Shown in pieces: positions 8,505-17,282 of a stretch of DNA of 64,000 nt. Where the stretch lies: NCBI GenBank assembly GCA_965223125.1, contig OZ244984.1, positions 3,348,001 to 3,412,000 on the forward strand. The letters run 5' to 3'. The position numbers were made by a program, and so were the translations under genes. Origin of the DNA: Pacificispira sp965223125. GTDB lineage: Bacteria > Pseudomonadota > Alphaproteobacteria > UBA8366 > Aestuariispiraceae. The notes beneath the pieces are model-generated. The model was not told where the DNA came from and did no database searches. It saw nothing but the letters and a program-made list of their open reading frames with translations. Numbering within the stretch: position 1 is the first letter of the stretch; each line of letters begins with the position of its first letter.

Positions 8505-8915
8505 CTATTGCGCGTCGTCGCCGACCAGATCATCCAGGGATGCCTGCTGTTCGATTTTCGTCTTGCGGTCCATCACCGACAGAAGGTTGTGGGCAAGGAT
8601 CTGGAACAGGGCCTTCACGAAGGGATCGACGGTCTTCAGTTTTTCCGTCAGATGGGCGCGTTCGACCACGATCAGGGCACAGTCGGTCAGGGTGCGGGCG
8701 CTTTCGGTGCGATTCCGGCTGGTCAGCAGCGCCATCTCTCCGAAAACCTGCCCCGGTCCCAGCAGAGCGGTGCGGTCAAACATGCCGTCATCACCCCGTT
8801 TCAGCAGTTCAACCTTGCCGGAATGGACCATATACATTGCATTCGCCGGATCGCCTTCCTGATACAGAACTTCACCCTCATTCGCGGTGCGGCGGAGCAT
8901 GATCGTATCGCTCAT
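8505..8915 (-). CDS. Cyclic-nucleotide-binding domain protein
   Basis: A 136-residue protein made almost only of a cNMP-binding (Crp-like) beta barrel. The phosphate-binding cassette is visible as GPGQVFGEMALLTSRNRTESART, with the Arg that contacts the cyclic phosphate. There is no HTH domain after it, so it is not a Crp-type transcription factor; the C-terminus is a helix (PFVKALFQILAHNLLSVMDRKTKIEQQ). It overlaps the preceding gene by four bases (ATGA), so the two are co-translated. Likely a signal-sensing module that works with other proteins; its partner is unknown. Confidence 0.85.
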   Translation of the reverse strand: MSDTIMLRRTANEGEVLYQEGDPANAMYMVHSGKVELLKRGDDGMFDRTALLGPGQVFGEMALLTSRNRTESARTLTDCALIVVERAHLTEKLKTVDPFVKALFQILAHNLLSVMDRKTKIEQQASLDDLVGDDAQ

Positions 8916-9382
8916 CCTTGGCCCTCCCCAGACGCCGCATTCCGTTCCATGCGGACGGCGGCGGCATGCTCGGCGGCGGCTGCGGCCTTGGCCAGGGCGT
9001 TCATGTCATCCGGGGGAATCGGTGTCTTGTCGGCGGCCTGCCGCAACAGGCGGATCAGCATCAGGATGAGCATGCGCAGGGCCGGGTCGGTCTTGGCAAG
9101 CTTGCTGCGCAGCGATTCCTCGGTGATCACGATGCAGACGCAGGCTTCCTCGGCAATGGCCGATGCCATGCGCGGGGATTGGTCGATCAGGGCCATTTCG
9201 CCGAAAATTCCACCGGCCTCGACAAATCCCAGCGTGCCGCGCTGGCCTCCGCCCACAGATTTGGCGATGCGCACCCGACCAGTTTGCAGCACGAATGCCT
9301 GACTGCCGAGATCGCCCTGGTTGAAAATGACGTCGCCCTTGTAAAAGGTTCGACGGTTCAGAACACGGGAGGTATCGCTCAC
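8912..9382 (-). CDS. Cyclic-nucleotide-binding domain protein (paralogue)
   Basis: A 156-residue protein with a GTG start at 9382. It carries a cNMP-binding barrel with the cassette EAGGIFGEMALIDQSPRMASA. Like its downstream neighbour it lacks a DNA-binding domain and ends in a helical Ala-rich tail. The two genes overlap by four bases and look like diverged copies of one module. They are divergent from the receiver gene at 9598, which hints at a shared signalling role, but nothing shown here proves it. Confidence 0.85.
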   Translation of the reverse strand: MSDTSRVLNRRTFYKGDVIFNQGDLGSQAFVLQTGRVRIAKSVGGGQRGTLGFVEAGGIFGEMALIDQSPRMASAIAEEACVCIVITEESLRSKLAKTDPALRMLILMLIRLLRQAADKTPIPPDDMNALAKAAAAAEHAAAVRMERNAASGEGQG

Positions 9383-9597
9383 AGTCAGCTTCCGTATGGG
9401 TGTTTTGCGAGTGTGGAAATCACGATCACCATAACTATAAATGATTCATTTCGGGCGTGTTGGGAAATCGTTCCCATCAACACAGCTTTTCGAAGGGCTT
9501 GTTAAAATCAGTATGTTATTGTAGGCGACTAGGGGTAAGACCGTGAATGTCTACAATTTCGGACGCGGTTACGGAATGGTGAATCGGTCAGACCACG

Positions 9598-10110
9598 ATG
9601 TCAAAGAACTACGATTTCAAAAACCTCAGGGTCCTCGTAGTCGATGACTGCAAGTTCATGCGGGGAATTCTGGAGCGTATGCTGGATGCGCTTGGCGTCG
9701 GTTATATCCGGGTCGCGAGCGACGGGATTGATGCTTGGGATTTTCTAACGTCTGACGATTACGATCTGCTGGTCACGGATTGGGAGATGGAACCGGAGGA
9801 TGGCGCGACTCTGGTCCATCGCATCCGCTTCGACCCGGACAGTCCGTCCCGTTACATTCCGGTCATCATGCTGACAGGATACACCGAGAAGGCGAAGGTA
9901 CTGAGTGCCAGGGATATCGGTATCACGGAATTCCTGGCAAAGCCGCTGGCGGCACGGTCACTGCATGCGCGTATCGTGAATATCGTGGAAAATCCCCGAC
10001 CCTTCGTGCGCACGTCATCATTTTTTGGCCCCTGTCGGCGTCGGTTGAATTTGCCGAGTTTCGATGGACCGGATCGGCGTGCCCAGGTCGTCGACGCCAT
10101 GGAAATTTAG
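9598..10110 (+). CDS. Stand-alone receiver-domain response regulator
   Basis: A 170-residue CheY-like receiver. It has the acidic pair Asp16/Asp17 (LVVDDCKFMR), the phosphoacceptor Asp61 (LLVTDWEM), the switch Thr93 (VIMLTGYT) and Lys115 (FLAKPL). No DNA-binding or enzymatic output domain follows; instead there is a basic C-terminal tail with FFGPCRRRLNLPSFDGPDRR, a conserved-looking tail I associate with alphaproteobacterial single-domain regulators. The Hpt-like gene starts 49 bases downstream, so the two may form a phosphorelay pair. No histidine kinase is nearby. Confidence 0.9.
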   Translation: MSKNYDFKNLRVLVVDDCKFMRGILERMLDALGVGYIRVASDGIDAWDFLTSDDYDLLVTDWEMEPEDGATLVHRIRFDPDSPSRYIPVIMLTGYTEKAKVLSARDIGITEFLAKPLAARSLHARIVNIVENPRPFVRTSSFFGPCRRRLNLPSFDGPDRRAQVVDAMEI

Positions 10111-10159
10111 ACATTCCATGCTGCGGCATCCGTGTCTGGGTTTTAGGAGAGCGTAAGCC

Positions 10160-10678
10160 ATGCCGAAGGAAAAACTCCCTGAAGTACCGGCCAATGCCTC
10201 CAAGTCGTGGCATGAAGTCGTTGAACGCCCCAATGAGCTGGCGAAGAAGGTTCCACGAACTGGCGGAATCAGTTCGGAAAAGGCCTTTGCCGATGCCGAA
10301 CTCATCGTCAAGAAAATGGCCAAGGAATATGTCGGCAAATTGGCAGAAGACATTGAGCAGATGAAGGTTCTGTCAGCCGCCTATCGCACCGACCATTCGG
10401 AGGAAACGCTCGACAGACTGTTTCGCCTTGTCCACAACATGCGCGGGCAGGGGGCGACATTCGGCTTTCCTCTGATCACCGAGATCGGGCGTCATTTCTG
10501 CCGCTATGTTCGCGAGCGCCCACCCGGCAAGGAGGTCAAACCCGCTCTGGTGGATCAGCATCTCAAGGCGCTGATCGTGGTCTTTGATCAGTCGATCAAG
10601 GGCAGCGGCGACCAGATTGCCCAGGCGGTCGTTCATGCTCTGGCAGAGGTTGTTGACCGTGAGGTTGGCGAAAAATGA
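10160..10678 (+). CDS. Hpt-like histidine phosphotransfer protein
   Basis: A 172-residue, largely helical protein. Around His92 it reads LFRLVHNMRGQGATFGFPLI, which fits the Hpt pattern HxxRG.(A/S)..G with the phosphorylatable His. The long N-terminal segment (1-45) is low in complexity and probably disordered. AGGAGA precedes the ATG. It lies directly after the receiver gene at 9598 and is likely co-transcribed with it. Function as an Hpt is inferred from the motif and neighbour. Confidence 0.72.
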   Translation: MPKEKLPEVPANASKSWHEVVERPNELAKKVPRTGGISSEKAFADAELIVKKMAKEYVGKLAEDIEQMKVLSAAYRTDHSEETLDRLFRLVHNMRGQGATFGFPLITEIGRHFCRYVRERPPGKEVKPALVDQHLKALIVVFDQSIKGSGDQIAQAVVHALAEVVDREVGEK

Positions 10679-10817
10679 CACGATCCTGACCGTAGCGCTT
10701 TATCGCACAGACTGCCTGTCCTAAACTGGCGGGAACAGGCGGATGCGGCAGGACCGCAGTTCGAATCTACACAGTGCAGGATCACCACAGGATCATCGTC
10801 ACCTCAGGGGGTAGTAA

Positions 10818-11330
10818 ATGTCCGGCAGTCTCAACAAGGTCATTTTGGTCGGAAATCTGGGACAGGATCCGGATGTGCGCTCAATGCAGAACGGCGATAA
10901 GGTCGCCAATCTGTCGATCGCGACGTCCGAGACCTGGAAGGATCAGTCCGGCCAGCGTCAGGAGCGGACGGAATGGCATAGGGTGGTGATTTTCGGGAAA
11001 GTCGCCGAAATCGCCGAGCGCTACCTCAAGAAGGGCTCCAAGGTCCTGATCGAAGGTCAGTTGCAGACCCGGAAATGGGAAAAGGACGGCAAGACGAATT
11101 ATACGACCGAAGTCGTCGTGCGCGGTTTTAACGGCAATATGACCATGCTGGACAGTGCAGGGGGCGGTTCCGGTGGTGGCGGGGGGCGCAGCGGTGGTGG
11201 TGGCTCCAGCGGCGGCTATGATGACAGGGGCGGCTATGACGACCGGGGAGGACCGTCTTCCGGAGGTTCGTCCTCTGGTGGCGGAGGTCGCGATTACAGC
11301 GTTGATCTGGACGACGAGATCCCGTTCTGA
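10818..11330 (+). CDS. ssb: Single-stranded DNA-binding protein SSB
   Basis: SSB coats single-stranded DNA during replication and repair. The 170-residue protein has the OB fold (MSGSLNKVILVGNLGQDPDV, TEWHRVVIFGKVAEI), a Gly/Ser-rich linker of about 45 residues, and the acidic tip DDEIPF that recruits partner proteins. An AGGGGG box lies close to the ATG. Its last bases overlap the 3' end of the broken epimerase gene on the other strand. The repeated Gly codons in the linker are normal for SSB. Confidence 0.98.
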   Translation: MSGSLNKVILVGNLGQDPDVRSMQNGDKVANLSIATSETWKDQSGQRQERTEWHRVVIFGKVAEIAERYLKKGSKVLIEGQLQTRKWEKDGKTNYTTEVVVRGFNGNMTMLDSAGGGSGGGGGRSGGGGSSGGYDDRGGYDDRGGPSSGGSSSGGGGRDYSVDLDDEIPF

Positions 11331-12057
11331 TCCATCTGATTCGCCGGGTGTCCCGTGCGGTGAGTATCATCGATCAATTGGCTAAATCCTGCATGGATGA
11401 AGGTCGTGGGCTTCCAGCCGAGGACCGCATGAGCCCGTGCGAAGCTGCCCCGGAAATGGGAAACGTCGAAATTCCGTGACGGTGCCTCTCGGATAGCGAC
11501 TGGTGCGCGTGCAAGATCGACAGCCAGTCTGGCAAGGGAGCCAAGCGTGATCGCCTCGCCCGATACGAGATGGATCGGTGAGAAAGACGCGCGATCCCTT
11601 TCAAGCTGGTGGACTGCCCGGACGATCCCGTCGACCACATCGTCGATATGCGTGAAATCCAGACTGACATCGCCGCCGTTCACCGTGATCGTGCCGCCAC
11701 GGGCGGCGCATCCTGCAAAGGCCGGGATAACCCGGTCGGCATGATCTCGACCAGTATCGCCGTAGACATTCGAGAATCTGAGAATTCCGGTCGGGAAAAA
11801 TTGTGTCGCGGCGCTCACCAGATCCTCGGCTTCGCATTTGGAGCGCCCGTATATGTTGAGAGGTCGTCGCTCGGCGGATTCTGTTACCGGCTCCATGGTC
11901 GGCTCGCCATAGACTTCGCGGCTGCTGGCATAGAGGATCCAGGGCACGGTGCTACCGGACCGCGCGGTGGTCAGGATGTTTTCAGTTCCTGTGACATTAA
12001 CCGATTGGCACAGTTCAGGGCTCTTCTGGCCATCGATGACGCGCGATACGGCGGCTA

Positions 12058-12082
12058 GAGCGATTTGATCGTAATTTGACTC
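12058..12082 (+). repeat. Left terminal inverted repeat of the IS630 element
   Basis: Begins GAGCGATTTGATCG and matches the complement of 13091-13115 at 18 of 25 positions, with GAGC, TTTGA, TAAT and CTC conserved. Confidence 0.85.
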
Positions 12083-12149
12083 GCTACGGGGGATTCCCAT
12101 GAGTTGCGAATTCTGATTCATTAGGTTCCGTGAAATCACGGAGGCGAAG

Positions 12150-13102
12150 ATGGCGGCATCGTTGAGTGTTGACCTGCGTTGGCGGGTGGTACGGGCGATT
12201 ATTGAAGAGGGTCTGTCGATCCGCGCGGCGGGCCGTCGGTTTTGTATTGGCGAGAGCACGGCGGGCCGCTGGCACCGGCTGTGGCGCACAAGTGGCGACA
12301 TTGTGCCGGGACGTAAGGGCAATCCAGGTGGCTCGCGCCTGGACGCCCATGCAGGCTTCCTTCTTGGATTGGTCGAAGCGGGGGGCAAGGACATCACGCT
12401 GGCAGAGATGGCTGAACGGCTTCGGACAGAACGTAGCGAGGCGGTTGATCCGTCCACGATCCATAATTGGTTGAAGAAACGCGGGATCACTTTTAAAAAA
12501 AGACAGGCCATGCTGCCGAACAGGCTCGCGAAGACGTCGCTGCGGCCCGCCAAGCCTGGTTCGACGGCCAGCACGATCTCGACCCCGAAAAACTGATCTT
12601 CATCGACGAGACCGGGGCGTCCACAAAGATGGCGCGCTTGCGTGGGCGGGCACGCAAAGGGGAACGCTGCCGGGCTTCGCTTCCGCACGGGCACTGGAAA
12701 ACCACCACCTTTACCGGGGCGTTGCGCCTGTCGGGCATGACCGCGCCGATGGTCCTCGACGGGGCCATGAACGGGGCCGCCTTCCTTGCCTATATCGAAC
12801 AGGTTCTCGTCCCCACACTGCGTCCCGGCGATATCGTCATCATGGACAATCTACCCGCCCACAAACCGGTCGCCGTGCGCGAGGCCATCGAAGCGGTTGG
12901 GGCCAAACTACGCTTCTTGCCGCCCTACAGCCCCGACCTCAACCCCATCGAAATGGCCTTCTCCAAGCTCAAGGCGTTCCTGCGCAAAGCCGCAGCCCGC
13001 ACCGTAGACAATCTCTGGAACGAAATAGCCAAAGCTATCGAAACCTACACGCCGCTCGAATGTGCAAACTTCTTCAGGGCCTGCGGATATGAGCCATATT
13101 AA
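12150..13102 (+). CDS. IS630-family transposase, made by -1 frameshift
   Basis: Frame A (12150-12596) gives the N-terminal helix-turn-helix (RAAGRRFCIGESTAGRWHRL) and ends out of frame. The DDE domain is in the -1 frame: IFIDETGASTKMARLRGRA, VIMDNLPAHK and LNPIEMAFSKLKAFLRK give the three acidic residues D, D and E. The frames meet at seven A followed by G (12495-12502). A -1 slip there joins TFKK to TGHAAEQAREDVAAARQ without a gap, giving about 317 residues, the family's normal size. Frame B has no good start of its own. Either ribosomal slippage or transcriptional slippage on the A-run could do it. Confidence 0.9.
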
Positions 13103-13115
13103 ACTCAAAATGCTC
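13091..13115 (-). repeat. Right terminal inverted repeat of the IS630 element
   Basis: Read on the minus strand it begins GAGCATTTTGAG. It overlaps the last four codons of the transposase (stop at 13100-13102). Confidence 0.85.
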
Positions 13116-13405
13116 TAGATGGACAATTCCAGAGATATCGCGGCAGGCCGGGCGTAGTGTTTCGATATCCATGATCGTACCCTGGATGCCATCTGATCCG
13201 ATGCTGGACGGCTTCAGGTCCAGGCCGGTGATGTCATGCCCGAGTGTCCTCAGCGTCCGGCACAGATTGCTGCCGATCAGGCCTTCGGACCCGGTAACGA
13301 GGATTTTCATGAAAATACTTTCGTGATTCAGGTCCTGTATGACCATCAAGGGAAGGATAGGAAGGTATTCGCGCATGGCTGCCAAGGAAATATCCATGGG
13401 CTGCA

Positions 13406-13801
13406 TCAGGCAAGGGGTGCGCGTTCACCTAGAAGATACCGTATCGTGTCACTGGCATCAAACAGCAGGCAGATTGCCAGTGTTGCGGCAAGAATCCAGA
13501 GAACCTGACGGAAAGGTGCCGGGATACCGTCCGTTTGAATTCGTCGGATCAGCAAGATCAGCAGCGGAAACCAGAAAATCAGATGGGGCAAGCCAAGCAG
13601 ACGGACATATCCCATTTCCTGATACATCATCGGGACAGCGATGAAGACCGGGATATGACTGATGATGGTCCATATCGCCACGCGGCGTGTCGTCGGCGAG
13701 AGAAGAAGGATCAGCGGGGCGGCGATCAGAACGACCATCAGCCATACCAGCCAGATTTGAACCCAACCCGGTTGCATGAAGGCGGCTTCGGCGAAGGTCA
13801 T
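13406..13801 (-). CDS. Small integral membrane protein of unknown function
   Basis: A 131-residue hydrophobic protein with about four predicted membrane segments: WLVWLMVVLIAAPLILLL, VAIWTIISHIPVFIAVPM, LPHLIFWFPLLILLI and QVLWILAATLAICLLF. I do not recognise the family. It begins eight bases after the end of the LpxR gene on the same strand and may be co-transcribed with it. Start chosen at the only ATG giving the first membrane segment. Confidence 0.7.
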   Translation of the reverse strand: MTFAEAAFMQPGWVQIWLVWLMVVLIAAPLILLLSPTTRRVAIWTIISHIPVFIAVPMMYQEMGYVRLLGLPHLIFWFPLLILLIRRIQTDGIPAPFRQVLWILAATLAICLLFDASDTIRYLLGERAPLA

Positions 13802-13809
13802 TTGAATTC

Positions 13810-14850
13810 CTAAAAGCGGTAGGACAGGCTGATCGCACCGAATTTGTCGTACTTGTCTTGCCCGTTGAATTCCTTGGAACGCAGCACATAGGTATAGGTG
13901 AAGCGCCAGTCAGAAACTTGCATGGCAAATCCAGCCTGGACATCGCCGACGAGGTATTTCTTGTCGACGCTATGGCTGTCCTGAAAGGTGTTGCCGTCCA
14001 GGAAAATATTTCGACCAACCAGCCGTGCGCCGACGCTGGCGAAAGTGTACCAGTTGAATCCGTCAACTTGGCGCACATAAGCACTGCCGGGCAGGCTGGG
14101 ACGGATGCGGGGCGGCCCCATATCCGTCGTCAGGTCGTCGCCCAGGCGGATTGTCATACCTGTTGAGAGATACGTAGCGACATTGCCCAGCGCGAAGCCG
14201 ACATTCGGCACCAGATCGGCATTCAGTCCAAGGGCCAGTTCATTCTGCCAGATCTTGCGCTGCTGTTCGTAGATCAGTGCTATGCCGGGTTCGTTCCGCA
14301 ACTGGTTGTCCCAGCCGCGCGGTGTCGTGAGATTGAAGGCATCATGCCAACGGGTTTGCACGAATTCTGCCTGGGAGGCCGGGCCGACGACACCCAGTTC
14401 CAACACCATCGCATCGCTGCGTTCACCGTTTGGGGCAACTGCGATCAGCCCAGCGGAGCCGTAGAGCCACCCGGCATAGGGGCGGTCGCCGGGGCGCAGG
14501 TTCGGATCGGAAATATCGTCCGGCGTGTACATGTTCTGACCGAAGCTGTAGGTCCCGCGCGCCCGAGCAGCGTCTGGCCAGAACGGGATGAATCGCGCAA
14601 TTATGGCAATCGGCTCATCTTCTGCAGGCAGGTATTCGCGGGTTGTGTAGGTGACCTTTGTGCCATGGGTAAAATGCCGGTCGGTTCCAGAGCCGAATGT
14701 GTCGTTCTCCAGCAGGATGCTGAGCGTACCCTTGTCGTCGGGAGTGTCCTTGTCGTCCGGCAGATGCTGCGCAGCCGCCGACCCGGCCAGACTCAGGATG
14801 GCCAGATTCAGGACAGCAGCAAGGGCGGAAGCTTTTGAGCAAATTCCCAT
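13810..14850 (-). CDS. Lipid A deacylase LpxR family outer-membrane protein
   Basis: LpxR is an outer-membrane beta-barrel hydrolase that removes the 3'-acyloxyacyl chain of lipid A. The 346-residue protein has a signal peptide (1-27, cleavage near SAAAQ), the motif LLENDTFGSGTDRHFTHGTK (Asn49/Asp50 correspond to the active-site pair in LpxR), YSFGQNMYTP and DRPYAGWLYGSAG, and it ends in a C-terminal Phe as barrel proteins do (ISLSYRF). Many members are named DUF2219. The neighbour at 11294-13310, a broken sugar epimerase, may also belong to surface polysaccharide metabolism. Confidence 0.9.
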   Translation of the reverse strand: MGICSKASALAAVLNLAILSLAGSAAAQHLPDDKDTPDDKGTLSILLENDTFGSGTDRHFTHGTKVTYTTREYLPAEDEPIAIIARFIPFWPDAARARGTYSFGQNMYTPDDISDPNLRPGDRPYAGWLYGSAGLIAVAPNGERSDAMVLELGVVGPASQAEFVQTRWHDAFNLTTPRGWDNQLRNEPGIALIYEQQRKIWQNELALGLNADLVPNVGFALGNVATYLSTGMTIRLGDDLTTDMGPPRIRPSLPGSAYVRQVDGFNWYTFASVGARLVGRNIFLDGNTFQDSHSVDKKYLVGDVQAGFAMQVSDWRFTYTYVLRSKEFNGQDKYDKFGAISLSYRF

Positions 14851-14912
14851 GATATACCTTTTCGTCTCCCCATAGGCAGTTCTACACTCGTCCCAAGAGA
14901 CGGACAGGACGA

Positions 14913-17249
14913 ATGGGGAATATGATGACGCTCACTACAGCCAATCATTGGGGCAGCTATAAGGCAGAGTTACGACAAGGTCGAGTGCAGGCTTTGACGC
15001 CGCTGATCGACGGTGACGATTTCTCGGACATGTCTGCCTCGATTCTGGACACATTGCACGGGAAATCCCGGATTACCCGACCCGCAATCCGCGAAAGCTG
15101 GCTGAAGGGCGGGCCGGGGACGGCGGGGGATCGGCGTGGGGCTGATCGCTTCGTCGAAGTCGAATGGGACATGGCGATCACGATTCTGGCTGACGAGATT
15201 GCCCGCGTCCGAGATCTGCACGGCAACCAGGCCATCTATGCCGGGTCCTATGGCTGGGCCAGCGCCGGGCGATTCCATCATGCGCAAAGCCAGATCCATC
15301 GATTCTACAATATGGCGGGGGGCTATACGAAATCAGTGAATGCCTATTCCTTTGCGGCGGGGGAGGTGATCCTGCCCCATGTCATCACCAACCTGCGCCA
15401 TACCATGACTGGTGCGCCAAGCTGGCATGAGATTGCCGAGCATACTGACTTCATGGTCGCCTTTGGCGGCCTGCCGCTGAAAAACGCGCAGATTCAGAAT
15501 GGCGGCCTGGGGCAGCACACGGCGCGGGGCTGGATGCGACGGCTGGGTGCGGGGAAGGGGCGGTTTCTCGGCATCTCGCCCATCCGTGACGATATGGCCG
15601 ATGAGTTGAATGCCGACTGGATGCCGATCCGCCCGAATACCGATACCGCCCTGATGCTTGCGCTGGCCTGGTGGCTGGAGACCAATGGCAAGATCGATCA
15701 TGCTTTCCTGACCCGCTACACGACCGGATATGAGGCGTTCCGACCCTATCTGCTAGGGGAAAGTGATGGCGTGCCGAAGACGCCTGCCTGGGCAGCGCGG
15801 ATCACGGATGTGCCGGAAGAAGATATCATCGCACTGGCTGAGGCAATGACGAAGGGTCGGGTTCTGATCTCCCTGTCCTGGTCGCTGCAGCGGTCCGACC
15901 ATGGCGAACAGCCTTACTGGATGGGCGTCGTACTGGCCGCCATGTTGGGGCAGATCGGTTTGCCCGGCGGCGGCATCGCCATTGGACTGGCGGCGGAGCA
16001 TGGCAATGGTAATCCCGACCCGCAGCTTGGCTGGGCCGCTGTCCCGACCGGGCGCAATCCGGTTGACAGTTTCATTCCGGTGGCCCGGATTTCCGATATG
16101 CTGCTCAATCCGGGCGGCAGCTACGACTACAATGGACAGTCCCGGACCTATCCCGATATCCGCATGGTTCATTGGGCTGGCGGAAATCCCTTCCATCACC
16201 ATCAGGACCTGAACCGCCTGCGCCGGGCCTGGGCACAGCCGGAAACAGTGGTGGTGCAGGAGATATTCTGGACCCCCGCCGCGCGCCACGCCGATATCGT
16301 CCTGCCGGTGACGACGGTGATGGAGCGCAACGACATCGCCGTCGCGCAACTGGACGGCTGGGCGGTGGCAATGAAAAAGCTGGTCGATCCGGTGGGCCAG
16401 GCACGCAATGACCATGACATCATGGCCGATGTCGCGGATCGCCTTGGTTTTCGCTCCCGCTTCACGGAGGATCGCACCGAAATGGACTGGCTGCGCGATA
16501 TCTGGGATCGCAGTCGCCAGGAGGCCGGGCGTGTCGGTCGGGAACTGCCATCCTTCGACGCCTTCTGGGAGGCCGGGCACCTGCATCTGGAGGGCGGGCC
16601 GGAAATCCGTCGGTTCCTGGGCGATTTCCGGGACGATCCGATCACCAATCGCCTCAAGACTCCGTCAGGTCGGATCGAGATATTCTCAAAGACCATCGCG
16701 GGCTTTGGTTATGAAGAGATTGCGGGCCATCCGACCTGGAACGAACCTTATGAATGGCTGGGCGGTGCGGGCATTACCGATACGCCGCTGCATCTGATTT
16801 CCAACCAGCCCAAGTCGCGCCTACACAGCCAACTCGATCCTGGCGCAGGCAGTCGGGCGACGAAGATCGGCGGTCGGGAACCCATGCGCATGAACCCGAA
16901 GGACGCCGCCGACCGAGGGATAACTGATGGCACGGTGGTGCGGGTTTTCAATGCCAGGGGCGCCTGTCTGGCTGGAGTCAGGCTGGATGACGGCATCATG
17001 CCGGGGGTCGTACAGTTGGCAACGGGTGCCTGGTTTGATCCCGAGGCACCGGAACGCCCGGAAAGCCTGGACCGGCATGGCAATCCCAATGTCCTGACGG
17101 CGGACCGGGGGACATCACGCCTGTCTCAGGGACCAAGTGCCCATACCTGTCTTGTCCAGATCGAACCGCTGGCCGGAAATAGGTCAGATGGTGAGTTTCC
17201 GGAAATGAAGGCTTTTGATCCACCGGACCTCATTGCAGAAAACACCTGA
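14913..17249 (+). CDS. Molybdopterin-dependent oxidoreductase, DMSO/biotin-sulfoxide reductase type
   Basis: A 778-residue single-subunit enzyme of the DMSO reductase family. It has no N-terminal CxxC iron-sulfur motif. GSYGWASAGRFHHAQSQ and the segment NAYSFAAGEVILPHV, with the likely Mo ligand Ser146, match the BisC/DorA/TorA subgroup. The C-terminal part has the molybdopterin-binding domain (NQPKSRLHSQLDPG). There is no Tat signal, so a cytoplasmic BisC-like biotin or methionine sulfoxide reductase fits best; TMAO or other S/N-oxides are possible. It is divergent from lpxR and convergent with the regulator at 17283, so it is probably its own transcript. Confidence 0.88.
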   Translation: MGNMMTLTTANHWGSYKAELRQGRVQALTPLIDGDDFSDMSASILDTLHGKSRITRPAIRESWLKGGPGTAGDRRGADRFVEVEWDMAITILADEIARVRDLHGNQAIYAGSYGWASAGRFHHAQSQIHRFYNMAGGYTKSVNAYSFAAGEVILPHVITNLRHTMTGAPSWHEIAEHTDFMVAFGGLPLKNAQIQNGGLGQHTARGWMRRLGAGKGRFLGISPIRDDMADELNADWMPIRPNTDTALMLALAWWLETNGKIDHAFLTRYTTGYEAFRPYLLGESDGVPKTPAWAARITDVPEEDIIALAEAMTKGRVLISLSWSLQRSDHGEQPYWMGVVLAAMLGQIGLPGGGIAIGLAAEHGNGNPDPQLGWAAVPTGRNPVDSFIPVARISDMLLNPGGSYDYNGQSRTYPDIRMVHWAGGNPFHHHQDLNRLRRAWAQPETVVVQEIFWTPAARHADIVLPVTTVMERNDIAVAQLDGWAVAMKKLVDPVGQARNDHDIMADVADRLGFRSRFTEDRTEMDWLRDIWDRSRQEAGRVGRELPSFDAFWEAGHLHLEGGPEIRRFLGDFRDDPITNRLKTPSGRIEIFSKTIAGFGYEEIAGHPTWNEPYEWLGGAGITDTPLHLISNQPKSRLHSQLDPGAGSRATKIGGREPMRMNPKDAADRGITDGTVVRVFNARGACLAGVRLDDGIMPGVVQLATGAWFDPEAPERPESLDRHGNPNVLTADRGTSRLSQGPSAHTCLVQIEPLAGNRSDGEFPEMKAFDPPDLIAENT

Positions 17250-17282
17250 GCATCTGAACGTGATCATCGGGTCTTGTTTGCG

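Larger units (their letters stand above)
12058..13115 (+). mobile_element. IS630-family insertion sequence, 1058 bp
   Basis: The element is bounded by TA dinucleotides (12056-12057 and 13116-13117), the target duplication of IS630/mariner elements. Its ends are imperfect 25-base inverted repeats (18 of 25 match). It encodes one transposase in two frames. It inserted into an epimerase gene in the opposite orientation to that gene. Confidence 0.95.
11294..13310 (-). pseudogene. NAD-dependent epimerase/dehydratase, interrupted by an IS630 element
   Basis: An extended-SDR sugar-nucleotide epimerase. The 5' part (13310 down to 13118) encodes MKILVTGSEGLIGSNLCRTL, the NAD-binding glycine motif. 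The 3' part (12057 down to 11294) encodes the rest, including ILYASSREVYGE, the active site NIYGRSK (YxxxK) and ILRFSNVYG. The IS at 12058-13115 sits between them, with TA on both sides. If the IS and one TA are removed the reading frame closes exactly, giving a 318-residue protein with the junction GIVHLAAVSRVIDG, typical for the family. So the insertion looks recent: both halves are otherwise undamaged. Such enzymes make sugars for LPS or capsule. The 3' end overlaps ssb by 37 bases. Confidence 0.93.

Noticed and set aside
8307..9302. A 331-codon plus-strand open frame running through tRNA-Val and both cNMP genes
   Set aside because: It contains the tRNA gene and is antisense to two clear cNMP proteins.
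11150..11300. GGTGG/GGC-rich repeats
   Set aside because: They are the Gly codons of the SSB linker.
12150..13102. Two separate transposase genes
   Set aside because: The second frame continues without a gap from the first through A7G, and the DDE half has no start of its own; a single frameshifted protein explains both.
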